Below, one piece after another: positions 25,055 through 33,161 of a stretch of DNA of 64,000 bases. The notes beneath the pieces were generated by a model. That model was given only the letters and a program-made list of their open reading frames with translations, did no database searches and was not told the origin of the DNA. The translations under genes and the position numbers were made by a program. The DNA comes from CAYSCW01 sp964429795 (GTDB taxonomy: Bacteria > Acidobacteriota > Aminicenantia > Aminicenantales > Aminicenantaceae), in assembly GCA_964429795.1 (NCBI GenBank), contig CAYSCW010000001.1, positions 62,001 to 126,000 of the forward strand, read 5' to 3'. Each line of letters begins with the position of its first letter. Position 1 is the first letter of the stretch.

Positions 25055-25081
25055 GTCTGACTCCTTATATAATGCTGGAAG

Positions 25082-25582
25082 CTAGGTTCTTCTGTAGTGC
25101 TTCTTCCATGGCGCTTTTTTCTGGAAAAGATAATCGGCCAGAGCCCTTCGTAGGGTTTCCGAAGCCAACTGAGCGCAATGGATATCGGATTCGGGAAGCC
25201 CTCCCACCCGTTTGAGGATTTCATCGGCGCTGATCAGAGCGAGTGCTTGAGTGAAGGTTTTGTTCTGAGCTACCTCGCTGGCCACGCTCCCACAGACAAT
25301 GGTAGTGCCGCAGCCGTCTGTTTGAAAAGTGCATTCGGCAATCCGATCATTCTTCATCCTGATAAACATCTCCATGGTGTCGCCACAAGAACCCTTGACT
25401 TTGGCGCATCCATCAGGGTTTTCCATCTTGCTGAAGTTTCGGGGATTCTGCCAATGGTCGATGACGATATCAGAGTACTCCTTCCTGATCTGTTTCATGA
25501 TTTGTTCTTGGAGTTGGCGGGCAAATTTTTCGAGATCTGCCTCTGTTTCCATCTCTTTTGTTTTCTTCTTTTTTTGGGCCAT
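25082..25582 (-). CDS. NifU/IscU-like iron-sulfur cluster scaffold protein
   Basis: A 166-residue protein with a basic, charged N-terminal extension followed by an IscU/NifU-N domain (about 36-155). The three scaffold cysteines are visible in KGSCGDTMEMF, DGCGTTIVCGS and DIHCAQLASETL. The conserved DHWQNPRNF opening is present, but the chaperone-binding LPPVK motif of IscU is absent, so it is closer to stand-alone scaffold-like proteins of anaerobes. No cysteine desulfurase gene is adjacent. Assembly or delivery of clusters to the neighbouring radical SAM protein is a reasonable inference. Confidence 0.85.
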   Translation of the reverse strand: MAQKKKKTKEMETEADLEKFARQLQEQIMKQIRKEYSDIVIDHWQNPRNFSKMENPDGCAKVKGSCGDTMEMFIRMKNDRIAECTFQTDGCGTTIVCGSVASEVAQNKTFTQALALISADEILKRVGGLPESDIHCAQLASETLRRALADYLFQKKAPWKKHYRRT

Positions 25583-25670
25583 CTCAAACCATTAAGTTGC
25601 CAGCGGGAGAGGAGATTTTTGTCTAATGATCCGTTATTATACCAAAAGAAGCAAAATATATTCTATCCAG

Positions 25671-25778
25671 GATAGCATTTCCATCTCCGTGATGAGTGAA
25701 GATATTTCATCCAGTCAGGTAGTGATATGGTGGTTACTCTCCATCCGAAGCCCATGGTGGAGGGGGGAGGGTCTTCAA
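25671..25778. repeat. Dispersed palindromic (MITE-like) repeat, copy B (truncated)
   Basis: The segment GATAGCATTTCCATCTCCGTGATGAGTGAAGAT-like, then TCTCCATCCGAAGCCCATGG and GGAGGGTCTTC align with copy A in the same orientation. One arm (TGGTTACTCTCCATCC region) and the loop are present; the second arm is lost where the aminotransferase 3' end begins. It sits in the 209-base gap before the convergent end of the aminotransferase gene. Confidence 0.7.
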
Positions 25779-25791
25779 TTTCTCCGCACAT

Positions 25792-27078
25792 TCACTTTCG
25801 AAAATAATCTAACACATCCTGTAAGTTTCTGGACAGCCTGTTTATGGCTTCCTGAGGCATGCCAGCATAACCGAATCGGAGGCACCTCGATGCGCCAAAG
25901 ACTGAGGCTGGCACAGCGCTGAACTTTTCAAGCTCCATGGCTTTTTCCACAAAAGTTTTATCATCCACTTTTATATCCTCGGGCAGACTGACTAAAACAC
26001 TGATTGCCCCTGAGGGAAATTCTTTATCTCTCCCTGCGAGGGTAAATCCCTTTTCTTGAAGAAGGGAAAGGATGAGATCACAGCGGGTTTTGAGTTCTTT
26101 TTTCACTGCTGAGATAATTCGAGGAGAGCGTCCTTCCTCGAAATCCTTGACCTCTTCCCTCAGGATATCCATGAGCAGCTGCTGTCCGAGAACATTGGGT
26201 GAGGAAGAAAAGGACCGGATCATCTTTGGCATCCAAGATTGGGTGAACGTCTCCACGGCAGACAATACATAGCCTACCCGAGCTCCAGGGATGAGGTATT
26301 CCTTGGAAGCTGAACTGGTGACAATGGTTCTTTCTGGAGCAAAGGACAGCATAGACTGTGGTTCTCCTTTGTAGCGGATAAAATTATAGACCTCATCGGA
26401 GACAATGATGAGATCCAGGCGCCTGGCTAACTCTGCCAGCTCAGCCATCTCCTCATCTGTGAGGACATCCCCGGATGGGTTGTTGGGGAAGTTGATGAGA
26501 AGCGAAGTGACGCGGTTTTCTTTCATCATCTGTTCTGCTTTTTTGAAATCCACTCTGTAATCTTGATCAAAGAAATCTACTAGGACTACAGGATTTCCTC
26601 CGGCATTACGGATGATTCCTTTATAGTTGCTCCAGTAGAGAGGCATGAGGCCGACGTTCTGCTGGTGGGCGATAAGGTGCATGACGATGGACAGTCCTTC
26701 TGTTGCTCCGGAGACAATGGCAACGTTTTTCTTGTCCAGTCCACCTGGAGGTATGCCTGGCTTACCCTTAAGCTTGTATGCATGAGTCCAAAAGCGAGCC
26801 ACCAATTCTCTCAATTCCTCCAATCCTGAGGAGGGGCCGTAATAGATTTCTTTTTCGGGAAAGATACCCACGACCTGGCCCTGATCACTTCGAATGAAAT
26901 CGCGGTTATGCGAAGCTATAACTTTTGCCTTTGCTGCGATGGTCGGGATGATCGGGTCCGCAGAGAGAGTCTGGCGGATCCCTTCGGGCATGACCGACCA
27001 GGCCTGTTTGAGAAGAGGTGCTCTGGAGGGTTTTTCCTCCAGAATCTGATTTGGTGTTTTAGAGCTATTATCAGACAT
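25792..27078 (-). CDS. Class I/II PLP-dependent aminotransferase
   Basis: A 428-residue fold-type I aminotransferase. The PLP lysine lies in SSASKEYLIPGARVGY, the substrate loop in NFPNNPSGDVLTDEE, and the pyridoxal-binding aspartate in IIVSDEVYNFIRYKG. It resembles aspartate/aromatic aminotransferases, but the amino acid is not defined. The start follows GGAGGACAGGG. It lies 19 bases downstream of the DUF4405 gene on the same strand, so it may be the last gene of the long cluster starting at the Fur regulator. The insertion SFSSSPNVLGQQLLMDILRE in the middle is typical of this family. Confidence 0.85.
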   Translation of the reverse strand: MSDNSSKTPNQILEEKPSRAPLLKQAWSVMPEGIRQTLSADPIIPTIAAKAKVIASHNRDFIRSDQGQVVGIFPEKEIYYGPSSGLEELRELVARFWTHAYKLKGKPGIPPGGLDKKNVAIVSGATEGLSIVMHLIAHQQNVGLMPLYWSNYKGIIRNAGGNPVVLVDFFDQDYRVDFKKAEQMMKENRVTSLLINFPNNPSGDVLTDEEMAELAELARRLDLIIVSDEVYNFIRYKGEPQSMLSFAPERTIVTSSASKEYLIPGARVGYVLSAVETFTQSWMPKMIRSFSSSPNVLGQQLLMDILREEVKDFEEGRSPRIISAVKKELKTRCDLILSLLQEKGFTLAGRDKEFPSGAISVLVSLPEDIKVDDKTFVEKAMELEKFSAVPASVFGASRCLRFGYAGMPQEAINRLSRNLQDVLDYFRK

Positions 27079-27097
27079 CCCTGTCCTCCCTCTATTT

Positions 27098-27835
27098 TCA
27101 CTTCAATAAAGAAGAAACCACATCCCTTACCTCCTGCATGGTGAAGGCATATCTTTTTCTCAGATGACCCAATTTTTCTTGGAGAGGGACATCTGGAGGA
27201 AGACCTAATTTTTCGGCGATCTTCCGGGCTGGGATGCTGGTTTCTCTTTCGATATCATCAAGGGTCATTTGCCCAGTGATGAGGATCCCGGTGGTATCCT
27301 CAGCCATGCGTCCTCTGGTAAATTTTTCTTCTTGCTCTTCTGATAGAAGCTCCTCCTGTTGGATTTCTTCTTCAATTTGGCTTTCTTTCCTTGGTTTAAC
27401 GCTTTCTTCCTTCAAATAGGTTTCTTCAAAGATGTTCTCTTTTGCCCTCTTTCCAGCTCTGAGGCCATGGTCCTCGTAGGCTCCAGGAACTTTGGGATAA
27501 AAAACCCAGAAAAGGAAGATCACCAAGATTGAAGATGCGGCTGTCATGGTAAGGACAGCCTTCCACCCCTTTTTGAAGGTCTGGTGGGCCTTGCCCTTTA
27601 TCCAGCTCCAACTCAAAACGATGTGGATGATAACCAAGATGATAAAGGCGATGGAAAGATAAAAATGGATATTTCCCCACTGATGACGGTGGAGCCCCAA
27701 AAAATATTTGGCGCTTTCCGCGGCTTTTGGCCCTTTGGGGATGAAAAGCCCCAGTAAGAGCCCTATCATGGCTATTCCCACGATGCAAAGAAAGAGAAGA
27801 GTATCCACAAGGTATTTCCAGTCTGTTCTCTTCAT
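27098..27835 (-). CDS. DUF4405-type membrane protein with charged tail and C-terminal helical domain
   Basis: A 245-residue protein from the ATG at 27835, which is preceded by AGGAGG and overlaps the upstream stop by 4 bases. Three membrane segments occupy about 8-30, 48-72 and 91-112. The histidines LHRHQWGNIHFYL and VIIHIVLSW fit the DUF4405 cytochrome-b-like fold, so heme binding is plausible. A long Glu/Lys-rich linker (about 130-175) leads to a soluble domain, GQMTLDDIERETSIPARKIA to VSSLLK, resembling small domains on ferredoxin-linked membrane proteins. It follows two ferredoxin ATPases, which suggests a membrane redox role. Confidence 0.72.
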   Translation of the reverse strand: MKRTDWKYLVDTLLFLCIVGIAMIGLLLGLFIPKGPKAAESAKYFLGLHRHQWGNIHFYLSIAFIILVIIHIVLSWSWIKGKAHQTFKKGWKAVLTMTAASSILVIFLFWVFYPKVPGAYEDHGLRAGKRAKENIFEETYLKEESVKPRKESQIEEEIQQEELLSEEQEEKFTRGRMAEDTTGILITGQMTLDDIERETSIPARKIAEKLGLPPDVPLQEKLGHLRKRYAFTMQEVRDVVSSLLK

Positions 27836-28716
27836 GAGTCCTCCTCTCCTAATACTTCCGATAGATTCTGCCATATTTCTTTGATTCTCTCAGACACAAA
27901 GTTTTCACGGTATTCCGGCAATGGAAGGCCCTGGACCAGAGATTCTGTGACTTGTTCATGGAAAGGGATCTTTCCCACCATGTGGACTGAATTTTTCGCG
28001 CACCATTCTTCAATCTCATCGGAAATCCTAGGGTTGAGGTCAAACTTGTTGATACAGCAAGCAGTGGAAGTCCTGAAGTGGTGGGCTGTTTGAATAACTC
28101 GTTCCATATCGTGAAGTGCAGAAAGGGTGGGCTCGGTGACCACCAAGGCCATATCCGTGCCGGAAAGGGAAGCAATGACTGGACAGCCTATTCCAGGAGG
28201 CCCGTCGATGATGACAAAATCCATGCTGTTTTTTTCTGCTATTTCCTTGGCTCTTTTTCTGACCTCAGTCACAAGTTTACCCGAGTTTTCCTCACCGATT
28301 CCCAGCCTAGCATGCACGAAGGGGCCATATTTGGTCTGGGAGATGAACCATTCTCCACAGACATTCTCCTCCATAACAATGGCCTCTACAGGGCAGATAT
28401 AAGAACACACCGCACATCCTTCGCAGGAGAGAGGATCGACATTGACTTTTCCGTCGGTTCTCTCTTTAATGGCTGAAAACCGGCAGACCTTGATGCATTC
28501 TCCACAACCTGTGCATGATTCAATAGAGAGCCTGGCCTTTTCCCCCCCCTTGAAGGAGTGCCATTCTTTGATTTCAGGATGGAGAAGAAGGTGGAGATTG
28601 GCCGCATCCACGTCGCAGTCGGCCATGACCTTATTTCGGACCAAAGCCGCAAAGGAGGCGGAGACTATTGTTTTTCCAGTACCACCTTTTCCGCTGATAA
28701 CAACCAGTTGTTTCAT
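27832..28716 (-). CDS. MinD-superfamily ATPase with inserted two-cluster ferredoxin domain (second of a pair)
   Basis: A 294-residue protein. The deviant Walker A SGKGGTGKTIVSASF is at residues 8-22. DCDVDAANLHLLL follows, then a ferredoxin insert with two CxxCxxCxxxC motifs, CTGCGECIKVCRFSAI and CEGCAVCSYICPVEAI, and the switch region IIDGPPGIGCPVIASLSG. This is the COG1149 type, an ATPase carrying two [4Fe-4S] clusters and found in anaerobes with NifX and Mrp genes. The role is thought to be cluster or metal insertion or electron delivery, but is not established. It overlaps both neighbours by 4 bases (ATGA), indicating translational coupling. Confidence 0.88.
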   Translation of the reverse strand: MKQLVVISGKGGTGKTIVSASFAALVRNKVMADCDVDAANLHLLLHPEIKEWHSFKGGEKARLSIESCTGCGECIKVCRFSAIKERTDGKVNVDPLSCEGCAVCSYICPVEAIVMEENVCGEWFISQTKYGPFVHARLGIGEENSGKLVTEVRKRAKEIAEKNSMDFVIIDGPPGIGCPVIASLSGTDMALVVTEPTLSALHDMERVIQTAHHFRTSTACCINKFDLNPRISDEIEEWCAKNSVHMVGKIPFHEQVTESLVQGLPLPEYRENFVSERIKEIWQNLSEVLGEEDS

Positions 28717-29555
28717 CCTGTCAACCTTTGAATCTTCTCATAAAGCTCCCTGAAAGCCCTTCTGTATTGAGGCTGAGTTTCGATGATGGAGCGTCCTTCG
28801 GAATAAGCCACAGCAATATCCCTGTCCATGGGTATGGTCATCAAGAAGGGGATGTTCTCTCGGCGGCAGTAATCCTGGACGTTGTTGTCACCAATCCCAA
28901 AGCGGTTGATGACCACTCCCGTTGGAATCCGAAGCTTTCGAAGGGTTTCGACAGCGAGTTTAAGGTCGTTAAGACCAAAGGGAGTGGGTTCAGTGACCAG
29001 GAGCGAGAAATCACTCCCCTTGACCGCTTCGATCACCGGACACGATGTTCCTGGTGGGGCATCGATGATCACTAGGCAGTTCGAATCCGCCTGCTTTTTA
29101 ATCTCTCTGATAAGAGGAGGAGACATGGCCTGACCGATATCCAGTTTTCCATGAATGAAGGAGATGGCGTTTGAGTTGCCAAACTCCATGATTCCTATCC
29201 TTTGCCCTTTTTCTTTGATGGCCTTCTCAGGACAAAGAAGGCTGCATCCTCCGCAGCCGTGACAGAGCTCAGCAAAGACAAGCACAGTCTCCTTCAAGAC
29301 AGCAAGAGCATTATAAGCACACACTTCCGCACACTTACCACAAAAGGTGCATCTCTCTTCCATGATCTCTGGAATGGGAATGTGGGCAGTCTCCTTGCGG
29401 AGGATTTGTGGTTTCAGGAAAAAGTGGGCATTGGGTTCCTCAACATCACAATCCAAAAACTGAAGAGCGTGTTCTCTTTCCAGAGAGAGTGTCAAGTTGA
29501 CAGCCACAGTCGTCTTGCCTGTTCCGCCCTTGCCGCTGGCAATGGAAAGAATCAT
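28713..29555 (-). CDS. MinD-superfamily ATPase with inserted two-cluster ferredoxin domain (first of a pair)
   Basis: A 280-residue paralogue of the following gene. It begins MILSIASGKGGTGKTTVAVNL, followed by FLDCDVEEPNAHFFL, then CTFCGKCAEVCAYNAL and CHGCGGCSLLCPEKAI, and IIDAPPGTSCPVIEAVKG. I take the ATG at 29555, which overlaps the MBL-fold gene's end by 4 bases; a longer frame would overlap it by 94 bases. Pairs of such ATPases are usually adjacent and may work as a heterodimer. Both Walker motifs and all eight cysteines are intact. Confidence 0.88.
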   Translation of the reverse strand: MILSIASGKGGTGKTTVAVNLTLSLEREHALQFLDCDVEEPNAHFFLKPQILRKETAHIPIPEIMEERCTFCGKCAEVCAYNALAVLKETVLVFAELCHGCGGCSLLCPEKAIKEKGQRIGIMEFGNSNAISFIHGKLDIGQAMSPPLIREIKKQADSNCLVIIDAPPGTSCPVIEAVKGSDFSLLVTEPTPFGLNDLKLAVETLRKLRIPTGVVINRFGIGDNNVQDYCRRENIPFLMTIPMDRDIAVAYSEGRSIIETQPQYRRAFRELYEKIQRLTG

Positions 29556-30343
29556 TGGATCTGGATCTTTGCTCCTGCGCCGATTTTTAGGAAATCGTCC
29601 TTGTATTCCTGAGCAAAAAACTCTCGAGTCTCGTCTCCAGAACAATGGCAGGGAGCCACCCTTGTTACACCTAGTTCGCGAAACTTGTCTATGATGCTTT
29701 TTATTTCTGCCTTATCGAAGCCGGTCATGTGGAAACCTCCGAGGGCTAGGTAAACATCCTTGTTGAGTAATCCTTTCGCTTTGGTGATGATGTTCACAAT
29801 CCGGGGATGGGCGCATCCCGTCATCAAAACCAATCCCTTGTCTGTATCCAAGATTAGGGATTGTTCCCTGATCCATCCTTGGATGACTCCTGTGGTATAA
29901 GCGCCTCGGCAGATCTGTTGGAAGGATTCCACTTCGATGATCTTGGCTCCTTTTTTTCTCACCATGTCCTTGAAATTGGAGGAAAAGAATGCGGGGAGCC
30001 ACACTTCGATATTTGAATTTTTTTCAAGGAGGGCTTCCAATCCTCCTGTGTGATCCCTGTGATCATGTGAAAGGACGACACAGTCGATCGCTTCAGGCTG
30101 GATGCCGAGTTTTTGCATGTTGGAGAGTAGGATTTGACCGTTTGTTCCGGTATCAAAAAGGATGGATTTTTCCAGCCCCTCGATGAAACAGGAAAAGCCC
30201 CAGTCAAGCTCTAGCCGTTCATCAAAGGGATAGTTGTCATAGACAATTGTCATCTGAAGAGTTTGCTTTTCATTCATCTCCGATGCTCCAAAGAAGGAAG
30301 CCATAAGGCATATGATTCCGATTGAGAAAATGAGAGTTTTCAT
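29552..30343 (-). CDS. MBL-fold metallo-hydrolase, exported version
   Basis: A 263-residue metallo-beta-lactamase-fold protein. The metal motif is SHDHRDHTGG (HxHxDH), with a further His in TGCAHPRIVNI and CHCSGDE. The closest recalled group is COG1237, which includes a methanopterin-pathway enzyme (dihydropterin aminobenzene-5'-phosphate synthase-like). Unusually, the protein starts with what looks like a signal peptide (MKTLIFSIGIICLMASFFGA), implying a periplasmic form. The start at 30343 is supported by AAGGAAAG. Its last bases overlap the first ferredoxin ATPase gene. Confidence 0.78.
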   Translation of the reverse strand: MKTLIFSIGIICLMASFFGASEMNEKQTLQMTIVYDNYPFDERLELDWGFSCFIEGLEKSILFDTGTNGQILLSNMQKLGIQPEAIDCVVLSHDHRDHTGGLEALLEKNSNIEVWLPAFFSSNFKDMVRKKGAKIIEVESFQQICRGAYTTGVIQGWIREQSLILDTDKGLVLMTGCAHPRIVNIITKAKGLLNKDVYLALGGFHMTGFDKAEIKSIIDKFRELGVTRVAPCHCSGDETREFFAQEYKDDFLKIGAGAKIQIQ

Positions 30344-30466
30344 TTTCTTTCCTTCCAATTATTTTCTCCTCAACAGCTGTTTTCTTCTATTCTATAAATA
30401 CATACAGCCGATGTTTGACAGATTGAATCAGGGTTGTTTTGTCCAGACCGAGCTGAGTCTCCGGGG

Positions 30467-30712
30467 TCAGTCTCTTCGGCAGGTGCTTCCGTCAGAACAG
30501 GGGGGAGTATCGCATCGTTCTTCTCTTCCGCAGCAGGTTGTCTGCCGGCCAGATAATCCCCCGCTGATGACAGCGGAAGGAGTGGAGAATATCTTCTTGA
30601 GGTCGTGGCTGTGACAATGGGAACAGATAAGGTCAACCTTCTCCTGAGAGGACTGAACAAAGACTTCTATGGTCTTCCCACAATTCTGGCATTTATATTC
30701 ATAGATAGGCAT
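30467..30712 (-). CDS. FmdB-family zinc-ribbon protein
   Basis: An 81-residue protein opening MPIYEYKCQNCGKTIEVFVQ with a second pair CSHCHSHDLKKIFSTPS. This is the FmdB regulatory-protein zinc ribbon. The C-terminal tail is Cys-rich (TTCCGREERCDTPPCSDGSTC), extending the usual family length and offering further metal ligands. FmdB proteins are named for a possible regulatory role with molybdenum enzymes, but no activity is firmly known. It lies 9 bases after the small zinc-ribbon gene. Confidence 0.82.
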   Translation of the reverse strand: MPIYEYKCQNCGKTIEVFVQSSQEKVDLICSHCHSHDLKKIFSTPSAVISGGLSGRQTTCCGREERCDTPPCSDGSTCRRD

Positions 30713-30721
30713 TGTTTAGCC

Positions 30722-30898
30722 TTATCGAGTCATTTTGGCCCCACACTTGGGACAGGATCTCTGGTAACATGGTTTTCCTCTTTGATGCGCAATCCTGGCT
30801 CCACAGGAAGGGCAGACACATGTACCGCTGGGGCCGAATCCTCTGCCGCCCCCTTGACCTCTTCCTCCTCCGCGACCTTGTCCTGGCTCTCCTTGCAT
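30722..30898 (-). CDS. 58-residue RGG-rich, two-knuckle zinc-ribbon or ferredoxin-like protein
   Basis: A short gene easily missed. From the ATG at 30898 (AGGAGA site upstream) it reads an N-terminal Gly/Arg/Gln-rich stretch (QGRGGGRGQGGGRGFGP), then CVCPSCGARIAHQRGKPC, then SCPKCGAKMTR and a TAA. The CxCxxC and CxxxxxCxxC spacing makes a compact zinc- or Fe-S-binding module. Proteins of this style are regularly encoded beside Mrp and NifX genes in anaerobes. It lies 28 bases after the Mrp gene. Another frame in the same stretch (30730-30930) also stays open but has a charged, unstructured composition and a worse start. Confidence 0.8.
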   Translation of the reverse strand: MQGEPGQGRGGGRGQGGGRGFGPSGTCVCPSCGARIAHQRGKPCYQRSCPKCGAKMTR

Positions 30899-30926
30899 CT
30901 TTTTCTCCTCTCTAAATCATGAGATT

Positions 30927-31727
30927 TCATCCTTTTGGATGAATGATTTTTTCCACGATGTCCATGAAGGCCCGGCTTGCTTCAGAGTCAGGGTTATCGG
31001 CGATAAAAGGCTTTCCTTCGTCTCCTGAGACAACGATTTGAGGGTCGAATGGAATCTTTCCCAAGAAGGGAATCCCTAGCTCCATAGCAGCCCTTTTTCC
31101 ACCGCCTTCCTTAAAGATATCTATCCGTTCTCCACAATGGGGGCAGATCATACCGCTCATGTTCTCGATGATTCCCAATATCTTGAGGTTAAGCCTTTGG
31201 GCAAAGGCAACGGCTTTCCGCGAGTCCAGGAGAGAAACCTCCTGCGGGGTGGTCACCACAACAGCTCCAGTGGCCGGAATCAACTGGGCAACAGAAAGGG
31301 GCTCATCCCCTGTACCTGGGGGCGAATCGATGATGAGCCAATCCAATTCCCCCCAATCGACATCACTGAGGAACTGTTGGATGGCCTTCATCTTCATAGG
31401 CCCCCGCCAGATGACAGGTAAATTAGGATCTTGGAGAAGAAATGACATGGAGATCAGTTTCAGGTTTTCATTGACTTCAACAGCTTTGATCCCTTGTGGC
31501 GAAATATCCAATTTCTTGTCCTCGACACCAAGAATCTTGGCCAGATCTGGGCCGTGAATATCCACATCCATCAGTCCCACCTTGAGCTTTTTAAGTGCTG
31601 TGGCCAAGGCGAGGTTGGCAGCTACCGTGCTTTTTCCCACTCCTCCCTTCCCGCTGAAGACAAGGAGCCTGTTTTTAATCTTGGCCAAAGTCTGTGTAAC
31701 CTTTGCTTCTTGTTCCTTAACACTCAT
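30927..31727 (-). CDS. mrp: Mrp/NBP35-family iron-sulfur carrier ATPase
   Basis: A 266-residue P-loop ATPase: FSGKGGVGKSTVAANLA near residue 25, GLMDVDIHGPDLAKIL, VIWRGPMKMKAIQQFL, IIDSPPGTGDEPLSVAQL, and the CxxC NMSGMICPHCGERIDIF near residue 190. These define the Mrp/NBP35 family, which carries [4Fe-4S] clusters bridged across a dimer. Its start overlaps the NifX-type gene upstream by 4 bases. With the NifX and ferredoxin ATPase genes it suggests a dedicated cluster-loading route. Confidence 0.93.
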   Translation of the reverse strand: MSVKEQEAKVTQTLAKIKNRLLVFSGKGGVGKSTVAANLALATALKKLKVGLMDVDIHGPDLAKILGVEDKKLDISPQGIKAVEVNENLKLISMSFLLQDPNLPVIWRGPMKMKAIQQFLSDVDWGELDWLIIDSPPGTGDEPLSVAQLIPATGAVVVTTPQEVSLLDSRKAVAFAQRLNLKILGIIENMSGMICPHCGERIDIFKEGGGKRAAMELGIPFLGKIPFDPQIVVSGDEGKPFIADNPDSEASRAFMDIVEKIIHPKG

Positions 31728-32437
31728 CGGTCTTCTTCTGATTTGTATTGTGAAAGGATTTCCCTGACTCTCCCGCTCAATCCTGTGATGATCCTGATAC
31801 CTGCTGAATTAAGAACTCTTTGAGCATTAGGGCCGCACTGGCCAGTGAGGACAGCGCCCACATCTTTGCTGGATATAAGTTGGGCTGTCTGGATTCCTGC
31901 CCCTTGAGAAGCCTCGGTATGGGGATTTCGAAGAGCCTCATAATCGAGTGTTTCAGGATCGATGATTAAGAAATAGCGGGCTCTGCCGAAGCTAGGATCT
32001 AATTCAGCCTCTAGATCGTATCCTTGAGCTGTTATGCAGATCTTTTTTCCTTTTGGATGTATATGAGGATGGGGGGAGTGGGAGGGGAGATGTTGATCGC
32101 CATGGTGTTTGTGCCCGCATAAATCCTCTCCTGCTTCAAGCTCCTGCCTTACGAATTTTTCGATAACCTCATCCACAGGTCCCTGGACTCCGATGATGGG
32201 TTGGATATTCTTCTCAGCAAAGAGTCCTTGCGCCCGGGGACCCATGCCTCCAGCGATGATGAAACTGACACCCTTCTCTGAAAGAAATTGAGGAAGGAAA
32301 CCGGGCTGGTGACCTGGGTTAGGAATTTCCTCTCGATTGAGAATTTTTCCCTCGTGAATTTCGATGATAGTATAGGATGCACAGCGTCCGAAATGGGCTG
32401 AAACGTATCCCTGATCTGTAGAGATGGCAACTTTCAT
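31724..32437 (-). CDS. Tandem NifX/NifB-C domain protein with His-rich linker
   Basis: A 237-residue protein with two copies of the dinitrogenase iron-molybdenum-cofactor-binding (NifX/NifB C-terminal) domain. The first (about 1-105) contains AHFGRCASYTIIEI and IIAGGMGPRAQGLF; the second (about 130-232) contains PSFGRARYFLIID and LTGQCGPNAQRVL. Between them is a linker with clustered histidines, CGHKHHGDQHLPSHSPHPHI, a likely metal-binding segment. Single-domain proteins of this family are the norm. No nif structural genes are in view, so a generic Fe-S or metal cluster carrier is more likely than a nitrogenase factor. Confidence 0.85.
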   Translation of the reverse strand: MKVAISTDQGYVSAHFGRCASYTIIEIHEGKILNREEIPNPGHQPGFLPQFLSEKGVSFIIAGGMGPRAQGLFAEKNIQPIIGVQGPVDEVIEKFVRQELEAGEDLCGHKHHGDQHLPSHSPHPHIHPKGKKICITAQGYDLEAELDPSFGRARYFLIIDPETLDYEALRNPHTEASQGAGIQTAQLISSKDVGAVLTGQCGPNAQRVLNSAGIRIITGLSGRVREILSQYKSEEDR

Positions 32438-32495
32438 CCTTATCTCCTTTCGCTCGTTCCAACAGGTCGAAATTTATCTAAGGAAAAGCTTCATT

Positions 32496-33161
32496 CTATT
32501 TCTTTTTCTCCAATTCTTCAATCTTTTTTGAGATGTCATCCAGATGCTTGCGGAGGAGTTCAGCCTGTTGTTTCAGGTGTTTCAATTCATCTTCGGGTGG
32601 CATTTGAAACATAGGGGAAGGGGAGGGAGGCATTCCCTGGGTTTGCTGATAAGGGCCATATCCCGTGCCAAAGCCCATGCCTTGACCTCTTCCTTGACCC
32701 ATACCGCGGCCCATACCGCCTCCTTTTCTGCCTCCCATACCTCTGCCCATTCCTCCTCCCATTCCGGGACCCGGACCCATAGGTTGGCCCTGCCCCATTC
32801 CCATGCCAAAGTGGGGAGGAGCGTTGGGTTGAGTTGCGGAGCGAAGTTTTCCGGATTTGTATTCCTGGACAGCTTCTTCGACAGTGCCCGAAATGCCGAC
32901 GAGCACCTCAACACCAGCGGCTTGAAGTGTCTGGAAGGCATTAGGACCACAGCTTCCGGTTAGCAGTGTTTGTGCTCCTTTGTTGGCCACCATTTGAGCA
33001 GCCTGGATCCCGGCACCGCTGGCAGTTGCGACATGGGGATTCTCAACAGCTTCAAACTCCATAGACTCAGGATCTATGAACAGAAAATAGGGACATCTCC
33101 CGAATCGGGGATCGACTGGGCTGGAAAGGTCCGGCGATGAAGCTGAAATCGCAATCTTCAT
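32496..33161 (-). CDS. NifX-domain protein with Gly/Met-rich middle and coiled-coil tail
   Basis: A 221-residue protein in three parts. Residues 1-110 are a NifX/NifB-C domain (VDPRFGRCPYFLFID, LLTGSCGPNAFQTLQ). Residues about 115-180 are extremely Gly/Met-rich with GMGQG/GMGRG repeats. Residues 188-221 form a coiled coil (DELKHLKQQAELLRKHLDDI followed by SKKIEELEKKK). That tail is shared almost element for element with the next two upstream proteins, so this is probably a fusion of a cofactor-binding domain to the cluster's common tail. The start overlaps the upstream stop by 4 bases. Confidence 0.82.
   Translation of the reverse strand: MKIAISASSPDLSSPVDPRFGRCPYFLFIDPESMEFEAVENPHVATASGAGIQAAQMVANKGAQTLLTGSCGPNAFQTLQAAGVEVLVGISGTVEEAVQEYKSGKLRSATQPNAPPHFGMGMGQGQPMGPGPGMGGGMGRGMGGRKGGGMGRGMGQGRGQGMGFGTGYGPYQQTQGMPPSPSPMFQMPPEDELKHLKQQAELLRKHLDDISKKIEELEKKK

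Noticed and set aside
30730..30930. 66-codon frame overlapping the small zinc-ribbon gene
   Set aside because: The overlapping frame from 30898 has a better ribosome binding site and a clear metal-binding pattern; the longer one is an unstructured shadow.
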